Below are positions 24,553 through 45,991 of a stretch of 64,000 bases of DNA, in pieces. Made by a program: the position numbers and the translations under genes. Each line of letters starts with the position of its first letter. Position 1 is the stretch's first letter. Below the pieces are notes generated by a model. The model was not told the DNA's origin and searched no databases. It saw only the letters and a program-made list of their open reading frames with translations. This stretch comes from Enoplolaimus lenunculus (taxonomy: Eukaryota > Nematoda > Enoplea > Enoplida > Thoracostomopsidae): assembly GCA_030248215.1 (NCBI GenBank), contig JASANG010002125.1:1-64000 (forward strand), written 5' to 3'.

Positions 24553-24858
24553 TTAAAATTTCATTGGAAATAAAGATATTTTTTGTTTCAGTTGAACGTA
24601 AACTTGATTAACCTTTATACGATGTTTCAGCACTGTCAGGAATAATAGTATCCAGAAATTTAATTTCACTCTTTCGAGAGAGTTCAAATAAGAAGTTTTG
24701 AAGTTTTTGACCGAATTATAGTAAACTTTTGTGTCTAACTTTGTTTCGCAACGATCACATTTGCATACCATATTGAGTCTGAATCCTTGTTCGAACTCCA
24801 TATATTCCACTGTGACAGTTGTAAAAGACGACAACAGATGGCTCGACTTCAAATTCAA
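24553..24858 (-). pseudogene. Possible Mutator-like transposase fragment
   Basis: A 101-codon frame shows an 'E..FEQGFRL.MVCKCDRCETKL....YYNS' layout followed by 'YLNSLERVKLNFW'. This pattern (glycine, hydrophobics, CxxC, S/T, then [YF]xxN-R) resembles the N-terminal zinc-ribbon part seen in some Mutator-like transposases of animals. The recognition is weak and no catalytic DDE part was found alongside, so it would be a fragment at best. Confidence 0.25.
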
Positions 24859-25062
24859 ACAATAAGTTTTTGTTCAACTATTAACCAAGGGCATCATAAT
24901 ATAAGTACGAATATCGTTTGGCATAGAAAATTTTGAGGTTAATTGAGCAGGGAATTTGTGGATTGCGTTGAATTTTGCAGTCAATTGTTTATTTCTTTTT
25001 GACCACAGTTGGCTTAGAGCGGTATTTGTCCTTTATGTAAAGAGTGGACAAAGCTGGAACCT

Positions 25063-25285
25063 GGGTCCGTATTCTCAAATGTGTGTAGCACATATCACCA
25101 TTTGGTGATAGGTCTTGTAACTTTGGAACCAGTGCTTAATGAAGGTCGAAATTCAGCACATTGTTCACGTTTGATTTGCCATACTTCAGTGCCAATTTTC
25201 ACGTCTGCAATTGCAGATTTTTGTCAGTTTGAACAGCTATCGCTAACTGATGTTAGGTTCTATACGCATTTGAGAATACGGGCCC
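25063..25285. mobile_element. ATTCTCAAATG-terminus MITE (family A), complete
   Basis: GGGTCCGTATTCTCAAATG and CATTTGAGAATACGGGCCC are near-perfect 19-bp inverted ends around 223 bp. Inner segments also pair (TTGGTGATAGG ... CTATCGCTAACTG). The long open frame at 25081-25503 starts inside this element and is not a gene. Relatives lie at 23900, 29878 and 33798. Confidence 0.82.
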
Positions 25286-26096
25286 TTGATTTAATAACAG
25301 AGCTATTTGGATTTTATTTCAGCAGGTATTGCATTAACTATGTTTGCGGGGAAGCATGGTTAACGGCAAAGCTTTTTGGACTCAAGCGGAAATATCATAT
25401 TATTCAGAAGACAGTAAAACAGCGTTTTTGTCGTTGCTTGAAATTTCGAGATATACCATTCCTTATCTCGTCCTTGAATGCGCCCCTGTATGCCAGATTT
25501 TAGGCAAGATTCTTTAAATTATAAGTTTGATTTTATTCAATTATCGCTTTGATTATAGGGGCGGAGTGCCAACAAACTTAACATATCAGTCAAGTCGGAA
25601 AAATTCAGTTGTCCTTTTTTGTAAATTTTCATGACTCGATTTTTTGCTCGAAAATTAGGTAGAATGAATATGCGGACGTTTGTTTATTTCTGGTTAATAG
25701 GCTTCCGCTGTCTACTGGAAAGAACCATTACGCAAATATATATATGAGTACAAAATAATTTACCAAAATTTGTTTTAATAAGCTAGTATTGTACGTTCGA
25801 AAATATTTATTCAGCACAAAAACCGTCATGTCGTACTGCGGCGGAGAGTGACGCGATAGTTTATGAGAAAATTCGCTTCGTTTATCCTGTGACCGTTATT
25901 GCATTTGTCATTTCCTTTGCAGTGTTGTTTCTTTTGTTTGTTTGTTGTGGTGACTTTTGTATGCAATATTTGATGGGAACTTTTTCTCATTTTGACTCGA
26001 CTAAACTTATGTTTGTACTAAACATAGTTTTCATGTCTCAGATAATTAGTTTCATTTTAATATGATGCAGTTTCGGCGCAACTGTGCTTTTGGTTG

Positions 26097-26162
26097 TCGC
26101 TGTTGTTGTTGCTGCTGCTGTTGTAGTTTTTGTTGTTGTGTTGTTGTTGTTTTTGTTGTTGC

Positions 26163-26229
<67 letters not shown>

Positions 26230-26358
26230 GCTGGTGTTGTTGTTGCTGCTGTTGTTGTTGCTGTTGTTGTTGCTGCTGTTGTTGTTGGGGTTGTTGCTGT
26301 GTTGTTGTTGTTGTTGTTGTTGCTGCTGCTGCTGCCTGCTGTTGCTGCAGTTTGTTGA
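26097..26358. repeat. (TTG/CTG)n trinucleotide array, about 260 bp
   Basis: Long run of TTG with interspersed CTG; the opposite strand is CAA/CAG. Every frame is open, giving poly-Leu, poly-Val and poly-Cys on + and a glutamine-rich frame on -. No flanking exon structure supports a polyQ gene. Confidence 0.95.
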
Positions 26359-27138
26359 TGTTGCTGTTGTGATTGTTTTCTGTTGTTTTATTTACACAAG
26401 AATATTTCAACTTAGAAATTTACGTTTTTGTACATTTACCCCTGGCTACTACAAGCTTAAGCCTCAGCCTATGCACCAAATCCTCAGCCTAAGCCTGTGT
26501 GATCATTGTAGCTTAAAATTATGCTAAAAATCAAAATATTTCAAAAAACTAAAATGGGGAAGGCACCAAAATACAAGAGCCTAAATTTTCGCTATTTTCG
26601 TAGCTTACAAGTTTTTTTGGGTTTAAATTATACGCAACTATGCATGGCTCGTTTAGTAACACATGATTGATCAGGTACATAACAACGACTAAATGCATTT
26701 TAGAACACAATCGAAAAACTGTGGGGTCATAAACTAATATCTCTAATGAACATAGACAGTACCAGGATTTTGTTCAGGGGGCGCTTAGATTTTTTCGTTT
26801 ACGTATATTTTAGAGCATGGAATAAAATTTGCATTTGGTTCAAAAATTTAACTGGTTGTAAAAAATTTAGGGGGGGGGGGGCAGGCGGCCGGCCGGTCCC
26901 TCTATCTGTGACCGCCCATGCTAACGAACTCGATGAATGCTAGCGCTAAAGGTTCTGTAAAGCTGCAAATAAACACTGGTTTGTGTAGTGAATGACTTCA
27001 AACGCCTAAAGCGGAAATAATTTTGTGCTAATTCTTGTTGACAACGGTATGGTGTTAGCTTAAGTTTAACAGAATAAAGGATTAATAATTGTGAATCTCG
27101 CAGTTGACTTAGATGTCTTAAAAAGCAAACATTTATAA

Positions 27139-27290
27139 GCAGCCACCATCCATACCTCCCGTTTGGGGGCCTCGTCCCAAACAGCCCCATCCCACCCGAA
27201 CAAGATTTTAAACAAAACATTTGAAAAATATTTTGATCATCGCAAGGGGTCAACACCCGTGGAATCTCACCCTAGCCTGGTCTGGCACTG
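27139..27290 (-). mobile_element. Family F hAT-like MITE, reverse orientation
   Basis: Ends CCTAGCCTGGTCTGGCACTG (inverse of CAGTGCCGGAGCAGG) and carries the shared 'AAACATTTGAAAAATATTTT' core with 'GATCATCGCAAGGGG'. The left terminus is unclear. Confidence 0.65.
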
Positions 27291-28147
27291 CGTGTTTGGT
27301 TAAATACGAACTTGGATAATGATAATTTCTAAATTATGACAACGGGAACAAGAAATGTTACAACGATAAGTTTCGATAAGGCACAGATTTCGCTGAATAG
27401 AAAAACTTTCATTTCAAACATTAATAGTTTCATCCTGGTGCGCAGGCAAGCATAATCTTTAAATATGGCGCTATGACATCGGCTTTCCAGTCAAGCTAGG
27501 TTTGATCCACCAGGATTTCGGTTAGGTGCCTTTTACCATCACCACTCTGCTACAGGAATCTGGAACTCGAGTATGAGCGAGCTCTCACGTTTTGTGGAGA
27601 TTTTGTACCGTAAGCATACATGGATCAATCAATAAATACTCTGTAAAAACTTAAACTTAAATTATAGCTGAACTAAACTTGAATATTAGTTTAAGTAAAA
27701 CTTAAATGGCTGAGCGGAATAACTAAACTAGAATTTTTTAGATAAACTAACGTGTTTTAAGTTGAGCACGTGTTTAATTAAACTTATTTTCAGTTTAAGT
27801 AACAAGTACAGCCCAGAAATTATGTGAAATCTAAAAGTTCATTAGATTTAGCTTAAACTGAAAAAAATATATATGGATTTAAATTACTTTAAGCCTAAGC
27901 CAACCTGTTAGTTTAGTAAATCTAGAAACTTAGTTTAATACTGCCGGATTAGCTTAAGCTTAAATCAGGTTAGTTTAAGCTTTTATAGACTAATGCGTAT
28001 CGTGAAGAAATGCTTCAAAATTAGCAGATCGCTGACACAGTTTATATATCTGAATTAATTTTTAGTGATTTAAGAATCTATAAATTACTGATGATTTTAC
28101 TTATTCTAACCTGAATCCATATTATCAAATCTTGGTGTGACTTTACC

Positions 28148-38103
<9,956 letters not shown>

Positions 38104-38782
38104 TAATAATAATTTACTATTGCGGTGACAATTTAAATTTATTATTTAAAATTTAGAAAAAAGTTCAATTTCAATCCGGTTAACTTACCCTTGCCGTCTG
38201 ATCGTATAAAAACAGCCATGCATAATTAAAATTCTTACGAATATGTGTATGGATATGAGAAAACAGTTACAGTTGGTGTTTTATCGTGGGAAAATTGTGT
38301 ACCTCATTCGTTCGATGACGCAAACGGCCTCCTGAAAGCGTCGGTATGTTTTGAATGTATTCGCGAAACCTGTTTCGTTTGACGTCATCAAAACCCAATA
38401 ATCGCTTACATTGAATAACGTCGTTGAAAGATGACATTCACCATTGAAGTTTGTATTCGACAAAAGATTAATTTGTGTGTCGATTTTTTCCTCAAATGCT
38501 CCATATAACATTACACAGGATCAAAAATCGACTATGATACAAACCCTGCAAACATGACCGATGCCTCAAATGGTTTATTCCACTCTGGCGAAATCGTTGC
38601 CTGTACCTGAACCCGAAACCAAAATTAGGTGAACCATAAATTGCCTTCTGCCAGCTGGAAAGCTTCAACGGTGCTTGATTATGAGATATTTATTTATGCC
38701 CTGATATACAATACTGAAAACTATGCTGATCAACTGCCACTGGGACATGATAGTACTAACTTTATTCTATGTAAAGATCAGA

Positions 38783-38867
38783 GGCGGAACGTTTTTCTGC
38801 GGACTGCAACTAGGCGTAGTAATATGCTTATACTGCTGTTACGACCCTGTTCTATAGATTGACCCTA
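38783..38867. mobile_element. Family G MITE, very short copy
   Basis: 'GGCGGAACGTTTTTCTGCGG' directly followed by 'TAATATGCTTATACTGCTGTTACGACCCTGTTC'. Almost all of the hexamer core is gone. Confidence 0.65.
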
Positions 38868-39220
38868 ACGTTAAAGAAATGGTAACTTCTATGATCGTGC
38901 CAGTGGTGTCAAACGTAAATCAAGCGGTGGGCTGTATTGATGGATCCGACCGTTCCCACCCGAATGGCTCAACTGAGTCCACGAATGGATGTACAGTTTT
39001 GAATTCGAATTCGTATGGACTTGGACAGCTTAAACAATTTGGTCGTTCTCTGAATGTCAACTTTTCTTTTCATGGATCTCTTCTCGCCGCAGAATCCAGG
39101 TTTATAGACATTGTATCGATGCGACTGGTACTTAATTTCTATGTGTAACTGCGATTTTATTGTTAACGAAAAGCGAAGTAGTTGTGTCATTGTTCAAAAT
39201 TATATATTAATATTAATATC

Positions 39221-39536
39221 ATCAAGAGTGGATAATCGCTATTTAACAAGAGTGTGCAACTGGGCACATTCTGTGTAGAAAAGAATGTACCCGGCACGCG
39301 TTGCGTTTTTTGCCCTACTCCCCCTTTATCCAGACGGGGAACATCCGGTGCGAATCATGGCACTTTATGTATGCGGCGTCAAACATGCGCCCGTTTTAGT
39401 TTAATTTAGAGGTATTCAATGTTATAACTATCTCCCTCTATACCAGGGGGTCGGCCAAACACGCAACACCCTGTGGTGCATTTTGTACCACGCGGAACCC
39501 CAAGAGTTGCACACTCTTGTATCATGCACTCTTGAT
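39221..39536. mobile_element. MITE with double inverted ends
   Basis: The outer pair is ATCAAGAGTG (39221-39230) and CACTCTTGAT (39527-39536). The inner perfect pair is CAAGAGTGTGCAACT (39247-39261) and AGTTGCACACTCTTG (39505-39519). The 316 bp are non-coding and no clear target duplication was seen. Confidence 0.75.
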
Positions 39537-39669
39537 AACGTTAACCTTGAGTCTAAAACGGGATTGAATGTTTCATTCGTGTCAAAATATACGATTTCGA
39601 ATTGAACTCAAGTTGCAAATTTCACATTTTCATGTCCATTTTCGAACTTTTATTTGCTATAGTTCGGGC

Positions 39670-39802
39670 GGCCCATGTACAGAACAGGGCCGGAACGTTT
39701 TCCGGCAGGGCTGTAATACAGTCAGTTTAAGCTTTACACTAACTTTTTTCTCAAGCTTCGGCTTAGGAATCCGCTTATACTACTGTTTCGGCCCTGTTCT
39801 GA
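39670..39802. mobile_element. Family G MITE
   Basis: GGCCCATGTACAGAACAGGG start, 'AACGTTTTCCGGCAGGGCTGTAATACAGT', short core, CTACTGTTTCGGCCCTGTTC end. Confidence 0.8.
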
Positions 39803-40321
39803 TTCGGACTATAAAAGACGCAACAGTTTGCTCAATGGTAATATTAGCTTGCAACGGCAGTAGAAATTTATTTTTTCGTGATAATGCATCATTTTGGATA
39901 AGTATATTAAATGACTCTTCGCAAGGCGTGATAGACGCCCTGCGACTACGAGGGTCTCGTAGGATACTCGGAAAAGTTGGTGTCGCTTAACCGATCTTCT
40001 TAAGTTGTTCGGTTAAAATATGGAAATTCAATTTTTAGCACAAATTTTAAAATAATTTAGTAGAGTAGAACAGAATTGATTTGGAGAAGTTTATAAAATT
40101 ATGTAGTCAACTTGGATAACGGGACATTGTATGCTTTGCGCTGCCATTTTTTAAAATGTATTTTATTTTGAATTTTCAACTGTTTGTTTGAAATTTGTCT
40201 AAATTTGCTATAATTGTGATGAAACACAATCATCTGATGTTTAATACCTAGAATTTGAATCGGTAGTCAAAGCACGAGAATGTTAAGTGGATGTATTAGA
40301 ACAATTTTCGACATAAAAATC

Positions 40322-40490
40322 GGCCAATTGTATAGAGCAGGGCTGTAACAGTAGTATAAGCATATTCTTAAACCTAAGAGTAAGAATCAGTTTATAGGTA
40401 AGCCTAAGCAATAATTAGTCTAAAGCTTAAGCTTACTCTATTGCAGTCCCGCAGAAAAAAAGTTCCTCCCCTGAACATTACATGGGTTCC
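40322..40490. mobile_element. Family G MITE
   Basis: GGCCAATTGTATAGAGCAGG start, CCTAAG core, 'GCAGTCCCGCAGAAAAAAAG' block, ATTACATGGGT end. Confidence 0.8.
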
Positions 40491-41019
40491 TGTATCATTA
40501 CAAGCTTCTCATGAGGCATATGACTCGTTCATCATAAATTACTAAAATTGCTTTTAATGATGCCGCTATCAGACATATTGAGTGATGGTGTTTTAATAGC
40601 CTGCAGACCTGATTTTTACACGGGCCTTTCATTATGGTTATAATGAAATCTATTTGGTCATTTTGGTTCCAAGCTTGCCCAGAATGATATCTAACTGAAC
40701 CAGCATTGCAAACAGGCACAATTTGCAGCAGTTTTCTCAAGAGAAAAAATTTTAATGCCTGTGAAATTGAGTGTCAAATTTTGGAACCAAAACTTAATCG
40801 ATTGAATATGAATTGTACAAAATAACAACATAGAAAATAAACATGCTATAGTTGTATGATGTGGTGTTGAGCGTAAACCTTTTATCAGCTGAAATTCAAA
40901 AACAGCCTCAGTTTGGGGCTTTCAAACCCATATGATGCGGATGACAGGGTGCAACAGGAGGTAATTTCAAAAATTCTTTCCTGAAAATTGTGACTAAAGT
41001 AAAATGATACTGCGCTAAA

Positions 41020-41150
41020 TAGATAAATTTTGCAAAATTATGCAAAATTTTACTACTGAAATTGCCGGAATCTCCGGCAAAAATTGTACCAGACCAGGAG
41101 GCCGTTTTTCTGCCGGAGCCGTAGGCAGACGTCTGGTTTCCTGGCGGACC
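41020..41150. repeat. Interspersed repeat, CCGGAATCTCCGGCAAAAAT block
   Basis: The segment TACTACTGAAATTGCCGGAA...CTGCCGGAGCCG recurs diverged at about 61670-61765 (TTACCGAAATTGGCGGAACC...). The family could not be assigned. Confidence 0.55.
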
Positions 41151-41660
41151 ACACACATCGCTTTATGAGAAGAACTTTACGTCTAAATTCCTTCGATGTA
41201 GTTGATAGTTAGCAACATAAAGTTTCAACGTAAATTTTAAATAAACTTTTGTATTGTTTTCGTAAACTTCTTTGAAAAAATATGTGCAATTTTTTGGTTC
41301 CCCCACAAATTTTTTCGCTAGCAGTAACATATTTTAAGACGTACCGCAATTTGCGTTAATAAACTTTTACTTTCCGAACATAAGTTAGTGATGAATAACA
41401 ACAAGTTGAAAAAGTATTGTTAAATTAAAGTCGGGAAACGTTTATTTAAGTCGGTAAAAACTGTTTAAATTTTTGATTGCAATCATTTCACTTTTTGATA
41501 TTGATTATCCTCATTAGCATTTTTAAGGGTATATATTTTAACAAAATTCCCGCAAAGTTACTGGTTAACAATTTCAAAGAATACTGATTATTACGGGCAT
41601 TGTATGCCCTGTAGCCCATTCTAAATATAGTGGTAATTGTAGTTATATTAATAGTGCCAT

Positions 41661-42340
41661 TATGCGGGGTTCACGTTATAACCGGGTCAGGCGGAACACG
41701 GTTTGTCCTATGTTGATTCGACGTCAACGTTAAAATTCGGGCTCTTATATCGGGTCAACAGACAAAACTCGAATGTCATATGACATTTACTTACAAACCA
41801 CCGCTCTCAAACGATCAATGTATACAAGCGACGGTATGTCACGTGATACTGTGGGACATTTATGCGAATATCATATGATATTCCAAAATTTCAACGAATA
41901 TCATATGATATTCAGCGGGACAGTGTAATCTTTGGGTACTAACAATGAATGAAATGTTGAACGGTAGCGGCAGAAATGTGCTTTAAATACCAAATACACG
42001 CCTGCAAATAGTTTCCGACACAAAATCGCTCAAAACCACAGCTTCATAATTCAAAAATTCAAATTTCAAATTCTAGTATCATATGATATTCAACAGTACA
42101 ATTTGGGTATGTTACCTCAACTATGCAGACATTTGAAAATGTATCATATGGTATTCGCAGACAATACCTCGAATATCATATGATATTGAAGGACAAAAGT
42201 GACGTACACATGATATTAGCAGACAAATACGAATTTTTGAATACGATATGGGGTCTACAAGCAGACAAAATGTTACCCAGTAGTCGAATAGGGACAAAAC
42301 GTGTCCCAAGCTGCCCCGGTTATAACGTGAACCCCGCATT
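41661..42340. mobile_element. 680-bp element with long inverted ends and ATATCATATGATAT array
   Basis: Left ATGCGGGGTTCACGTTATAA and its continuation pair with the right end over about 45-50 bp. AGTGCCAT precedes and AGTGACAT follows (7 of 8), a hAT-like target duplication. The interior holds at least six near-perfect copies of the palindrome GAATATCATATGATATTC spaced irregularly (about 41775, 41868, 41897, 42077, 42140, 42172). It has no transposase. The 79-codon frames here are shadows of the repeat. Confidence 0.8.
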
Positions 42341-42829
42341 AGTGACATTGTCCGGTCCATAACCCACTTTTTTTATGGACCCACCAGAAGCCTGGACGCC
42401 TCTTAAAGTAACATGGACCCAAACAAAGATGAGACTTTTTAGAGGGCCGAAATTGTTTCAGAAGGCGCTGAGCCTTTACTTTGGCTGCGGACCCGAATCG
42501 TTGAAACTACAGCTCTAACGAAAGAAACAAACGCAAACTATTTATTTTAAGGCATTCGTATGTACTTATTTTCACCAAACATAAATGTTTTCCTAAAAAC
42601 TGCAAAAAATTGCACAAAGTTTCAAAAATGGTATCAAGCCATTAACAACTCAGATTGATTTGAATTTTTAAAGTAATAACAACAGAATTTAAACTTTGTG
42701 AATTCGGAACATATTACATTTTAGGGCCATACCGTTTTCTGGTGTGATTGTAAAAAGCAGGCTTTACATTTTAGACTCTATTTCTTGCTTAGGTTTACAT
42801 TTTTTCAATGTATAAGGCTTACGATTAGG

Positions 42830-43007
42830 GGCCCATGTAAAGATCCGGAACGTTTTTCTATGAGACCAGAAAAGATTAAACTTAACCTTTAGACTAATTT
42901 TTTTGCTTTGCTTTATTAGGCTTAGGCTTAGGGATATGCTCGACATACGCTTAGGCTTAGGAATATGCTTATAATACAGTTCCACCCCTGTTGTTTACAT
43001 AGGCCGG
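42830..43007 (-). mobile_element. Family G MITE
   Basis: GGCCCATGTAAAGATCCGGA start, 'AACGTTTTTCTATGAGACC', CTTAGG core, CTGTTCCACCCCTGTTGTTT end. A short partial copy (42723-42829) abuts its left side. Confidence 0.78.
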
Positions 43008-43254
43008 ATTAGAAATCTAATATGTAGTCAGTAACATAGCAGCAGCATTCCAGTTACTATAACTGTTTTGCAACTTTCAAAGATAGTGCCTGCATGTCCC
43101 CCATCTTGGCAAACCTGCGTTTTCTGAAACCTTTTAATGTCACCGCTTATTTCGGTTAAGCCTTCGTGCCGAACAAGCTAAAAGCCTCCAAACCACAAAA
43201 AACAATGAACACGTGAAAAAGTCTCAATTTTTCATGATCGTTAGTCTGGCCCAT

Positions 43255-43632
43255 GTTACTTTTAGGGCTGTCCCGATTTCTGATGGGTCTGTAAACGAGT
43301 AGGCTTACATTCTAGACTACATTTTTTTGCTTAGGCTTAGGAATCCGCTTTTGCAATGCTTAGGCTTAGGCTTAGGGGACAATGTAGAGAACAGGGCCGG
43401 AACAGTAGTATAAGCATATTCCTGAGCTTAAGCTTCAGCCTAAGCCTAAGCGTAAGAATGAACCTATACCTAAGCATAAGCGTAAGCTTTAGCCTAAGCA
43501 AAAAATAGTCTAAAGCTTAAGCTTACTCAATTACAGTCCCATCAGAAAACGTTCCGGCCCTGTTCTATACATGGGCCGGCTTAGGAATACGCTTAATCTA
43601 CTGTTACGACCCTAAAAGTAACATTGACCGTT
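43255..43632. mobile_element. Variant family G MITE interrupted by a second family G MITE
   Basis: The outer ends GGCCCATGTTACTTTTAGGG and CCCTAAAAGTAACATTGACC are inverted and differ from the usual ends. Between them, at about 43376-43574, a standard copy (…AATGTAGAGAACAGGGCCGG … CCCTGTTCTATACATGGGCC) is inserted in the CTTAGG core. GGCTTAGG is present on both sides of the inner copy. Confidence 0.75.
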
Positions 43633-44360
43633 AGTCACATATGCAAATATACCATCATTTTCAGCTCGTTTCGTTGAATGTTTATTGTAACTATAAAAGC
43701 AGTTGACTTTACAACTGAATGAAAGACATCGATTCCGCAGTTGCTTCATTGAGCCTGCGCCTGAGTTACATTCAACTCAGTATTCGAAATCGCTGAATCG
43801 CCGCAATAGTAAAATACATATTTCTTAAATAGTTCGCAACTGTTCAACTCAATTCGACTGAAAATGTATTAAAACTTGTAGTATCAGCATCCGTTCACCC
43901 CAAAATTACTGATATTAATACCCTAATTTTACCCATACTGATACATCGACGCAACACCGCCTTTTCGCACAGTTTTACAGCATCTACCTAAAACGCTTAA
44001 AATACTTCCAAATATTTTAACTTAAACACTTCGCCTACTATATATCTCAGTCTTATCCATATTTGTTACTGCCATTTGTATTTTACATGTTAAAAACAAA
44101 CAGAATCCGCATAAAATTTAAAATTTCGCCAAAATCACATGACCGACTCTCGTCGCTAAAACAGTTACATAATAAATATGTTGACGACTAAAACAAATAC
44201 CAATAAATTGCGTTCGCATTTATATGCCGAAAAGGTAAACATTAATCAATGTTGTGACAAAACAGACCAAAAATCAATCACATGTTGAAAAGGCACATTG
44301 AATAAATACTTAGATAATGTTTCATAACAAACGGTGGCACTATACTGATCGTGCAGCACC

Positions 44361-44516
44361 GTACGTCGCCGCTCATCGCCGTGTGGCATTCGTACGTCGC
44401 CGCTCATCGCCGTGTGGCATTCGTACGTCGCCGCTCATCGACGTGTGGCATTCGTACGTCGCCGCTCATCGCCGTGCGGCATTCGTACGTCACCGGCCAT
44501 CACCGTGTGCGGTATT
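44361..44516. repeat. GC-rich minisatellite, 5 x 31 bp
   Basis: The unit GTACGTCGCCGCTCATCGCC... repeats five times with a 31-bp period. The last unit is diverged and one base longer. It is markedly more GC-rich than its surroundings. Because 31 is not a multiple of 3, all three + frames read different peptides, which argues against coding. Confidence 0.92.
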
Positions 44517-45991
44517 GTACGCAAGCAATGCGCCTACGATACGGCACGGCGACGAACGGCCCCTGACGACAATAATTCTTTTAAAACTAAGGCGTGCCCC
44601 CTAACATGCTTTTTCAATTTTATAATTGCAAAATTATTTTATTAGCGGTTGAGTTGTTATAAGATATTGCACCAAAATTCCACATTTTACCTCTAGTGTA
44701 TAGCGGCACTGAACTTTTCACACCAAAATTTCACTAAAACAATATTACAGCAAAGTTTTTACGCATGCTAACAACATAATTCATGGGTGCACCAAAAGCA
44801 AAATACATAAAGAAATATCACAGCATTTATATGTAACTGCGTGCGGTATATATTAACAAGCAAATATAAACAGCGTATAACATTTAGACAGAAACGAACT
44901 CAAATGACACTAGGATTTTAAAAACTAAAAAAATCAAGTTCCAACATTATCAAAGGTGGAAACATCAGATGCTGACTGAACAAAATATTGGACAAAATCA
45001 GAGTATAAGTTAACCATTTCAACAAACCATGTCTATAAAAAGAGGAACAAGGCGCATCCCTGACATTATGAGCATCAAATTTTAACCCAAAATTTTCATA
45101 AAAATCATAACAATTAAACATTTTTCCAACGAATAAATATAATTTTAAATGAATACATTTAACACAGACTTGAAATTGAACTCCATCATTTTCTTTATTA
45201 AAGATCATCTCGTACTTTGATGGGGGCCTTACAAGTTTTGCACTATCACAACCTGCCTTCGTGCCACGTACACACCTTCCTTCAAAAACAGACAAAAAAG
45301 CAAACAGAAAGAAGTATTAATAAGCTTGCCAAATGGATGAGATTTGCATCCGTACAGATAGAATAACGCAATTAACTACAGAATAAATTATAGAAAAAAA
45401 CAGCAAGTACATACTATGTAAGAGAGCGCTGACGACGGGTTAACGGGTTTGACACTTATCGATATCCTGCTTAGTGCATCAATTAAACGGTGTGAAATAC
45501 TGCACCTTTTTAAACGTTCGGATCAAGTTGCAACAAAATGCGAAAAATTGAACTTTCGGTTGCGAAAGAAATCTTTTACACAATAATTAGATATAATTTA
45601 CACCAGTGAAACAAGTCAGTATAGTTAAATCTGAGCAATAGTAAAGTATTACTAAATCGTTTAATCGGTATATAACGCTGAGAACGCAATAAAAAATGCA
45701 CAAATGTTGTTAAATCATTACCACTTACATTAATTGAATACTACGTTGGCAAGCTACGTACCAGTAAGCTTAAACATCTCGCAATCCTATTCTAAACGGG
45801 AAAACAGTTGCATGCGCAATTTTAGATAACAATAATTATCCTGCTTACGAATGTTATTCACATTCACGCTGACGACGGAGAAGTCAAGTAATCAGACTCA
45901 GTTTGATACGCTACAAAATTTCAGCTCCACAGCTGTCGCTATTCGCAGATTTGAAAACCTATCGCTGCGGCCAATAAATTTTTCATTCTTT

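Larger units (their letters stand above)
25286..28147. other. Upstream region of the TRIM9-like gene, repeat-rich
   Basis: Holds the trinucleotide array at 26097, a family F MITE at 27139 and a block rich in AGTTTAAG/CTTAAACT at 27646-27985. No 5' UTR exon or TATA-type promoter could be fixed. A B-box-like GGTTTGATCCACC near 27510 could be a SINE remnant. Confidence 0.45.
38104..45991. other. Convergent intergenic region between TRIM9-like gene and GNPNAT1, MITE-rich
   Basis: No further exon was recognised. The region holds at least seven family G elements, a 316-bp element with double inverted ends, the CATATG-palindrome element and a 31-bp minisatellite. Both flanking genes point into it, so it includes their 3' UTRs. 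AATAAA on the - strand (TTTATT at 45194-45199 on +) is a candidate GNPNAT1 poly(A) signal. Confidence 0.6.

Noticed and set aside
25081-25503. 140-codon open frame
   Set aside because: Its first ~200 bp are the complete family A MITE. The remainder has no recognisable domain or splice signals.
26057-26410. Glutamine-rich 117-codon frame on the - strand (and poly-Leu/Val/Cys frames on +)
   Set aside because: Produced by the trinucleotide array, which is open in every frame. No flanking domain, splice structure or start context supports a gene.
38879-39148. 89-codon frame downstream of the TRIM9-like gene, Ser/Asn/Gly-rich
   Set aside because: The TRIM9-like protein already ends properly in SPRY at 38103. 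No domain or splice partner was found; it could be 3' UTR.
44361-44516. CRISPR-like regular repeat
   Set aside because: Directly adjoining 31-bp units with no spacers, in a eukaryotic setting: a minisatellite.
44918-45295. 125-codon frame on the - strand just 3' of GNPNAT1, including 'FYENFGLKF'
   Set aside because: At first taken for the last GNPNAT1 exon, but the true C-terminal exon (GCYKMSLEC...VQRFKE) is at 45992-46142. This stretch contains AATAAA and is more likely 3' UTR or intergenic.
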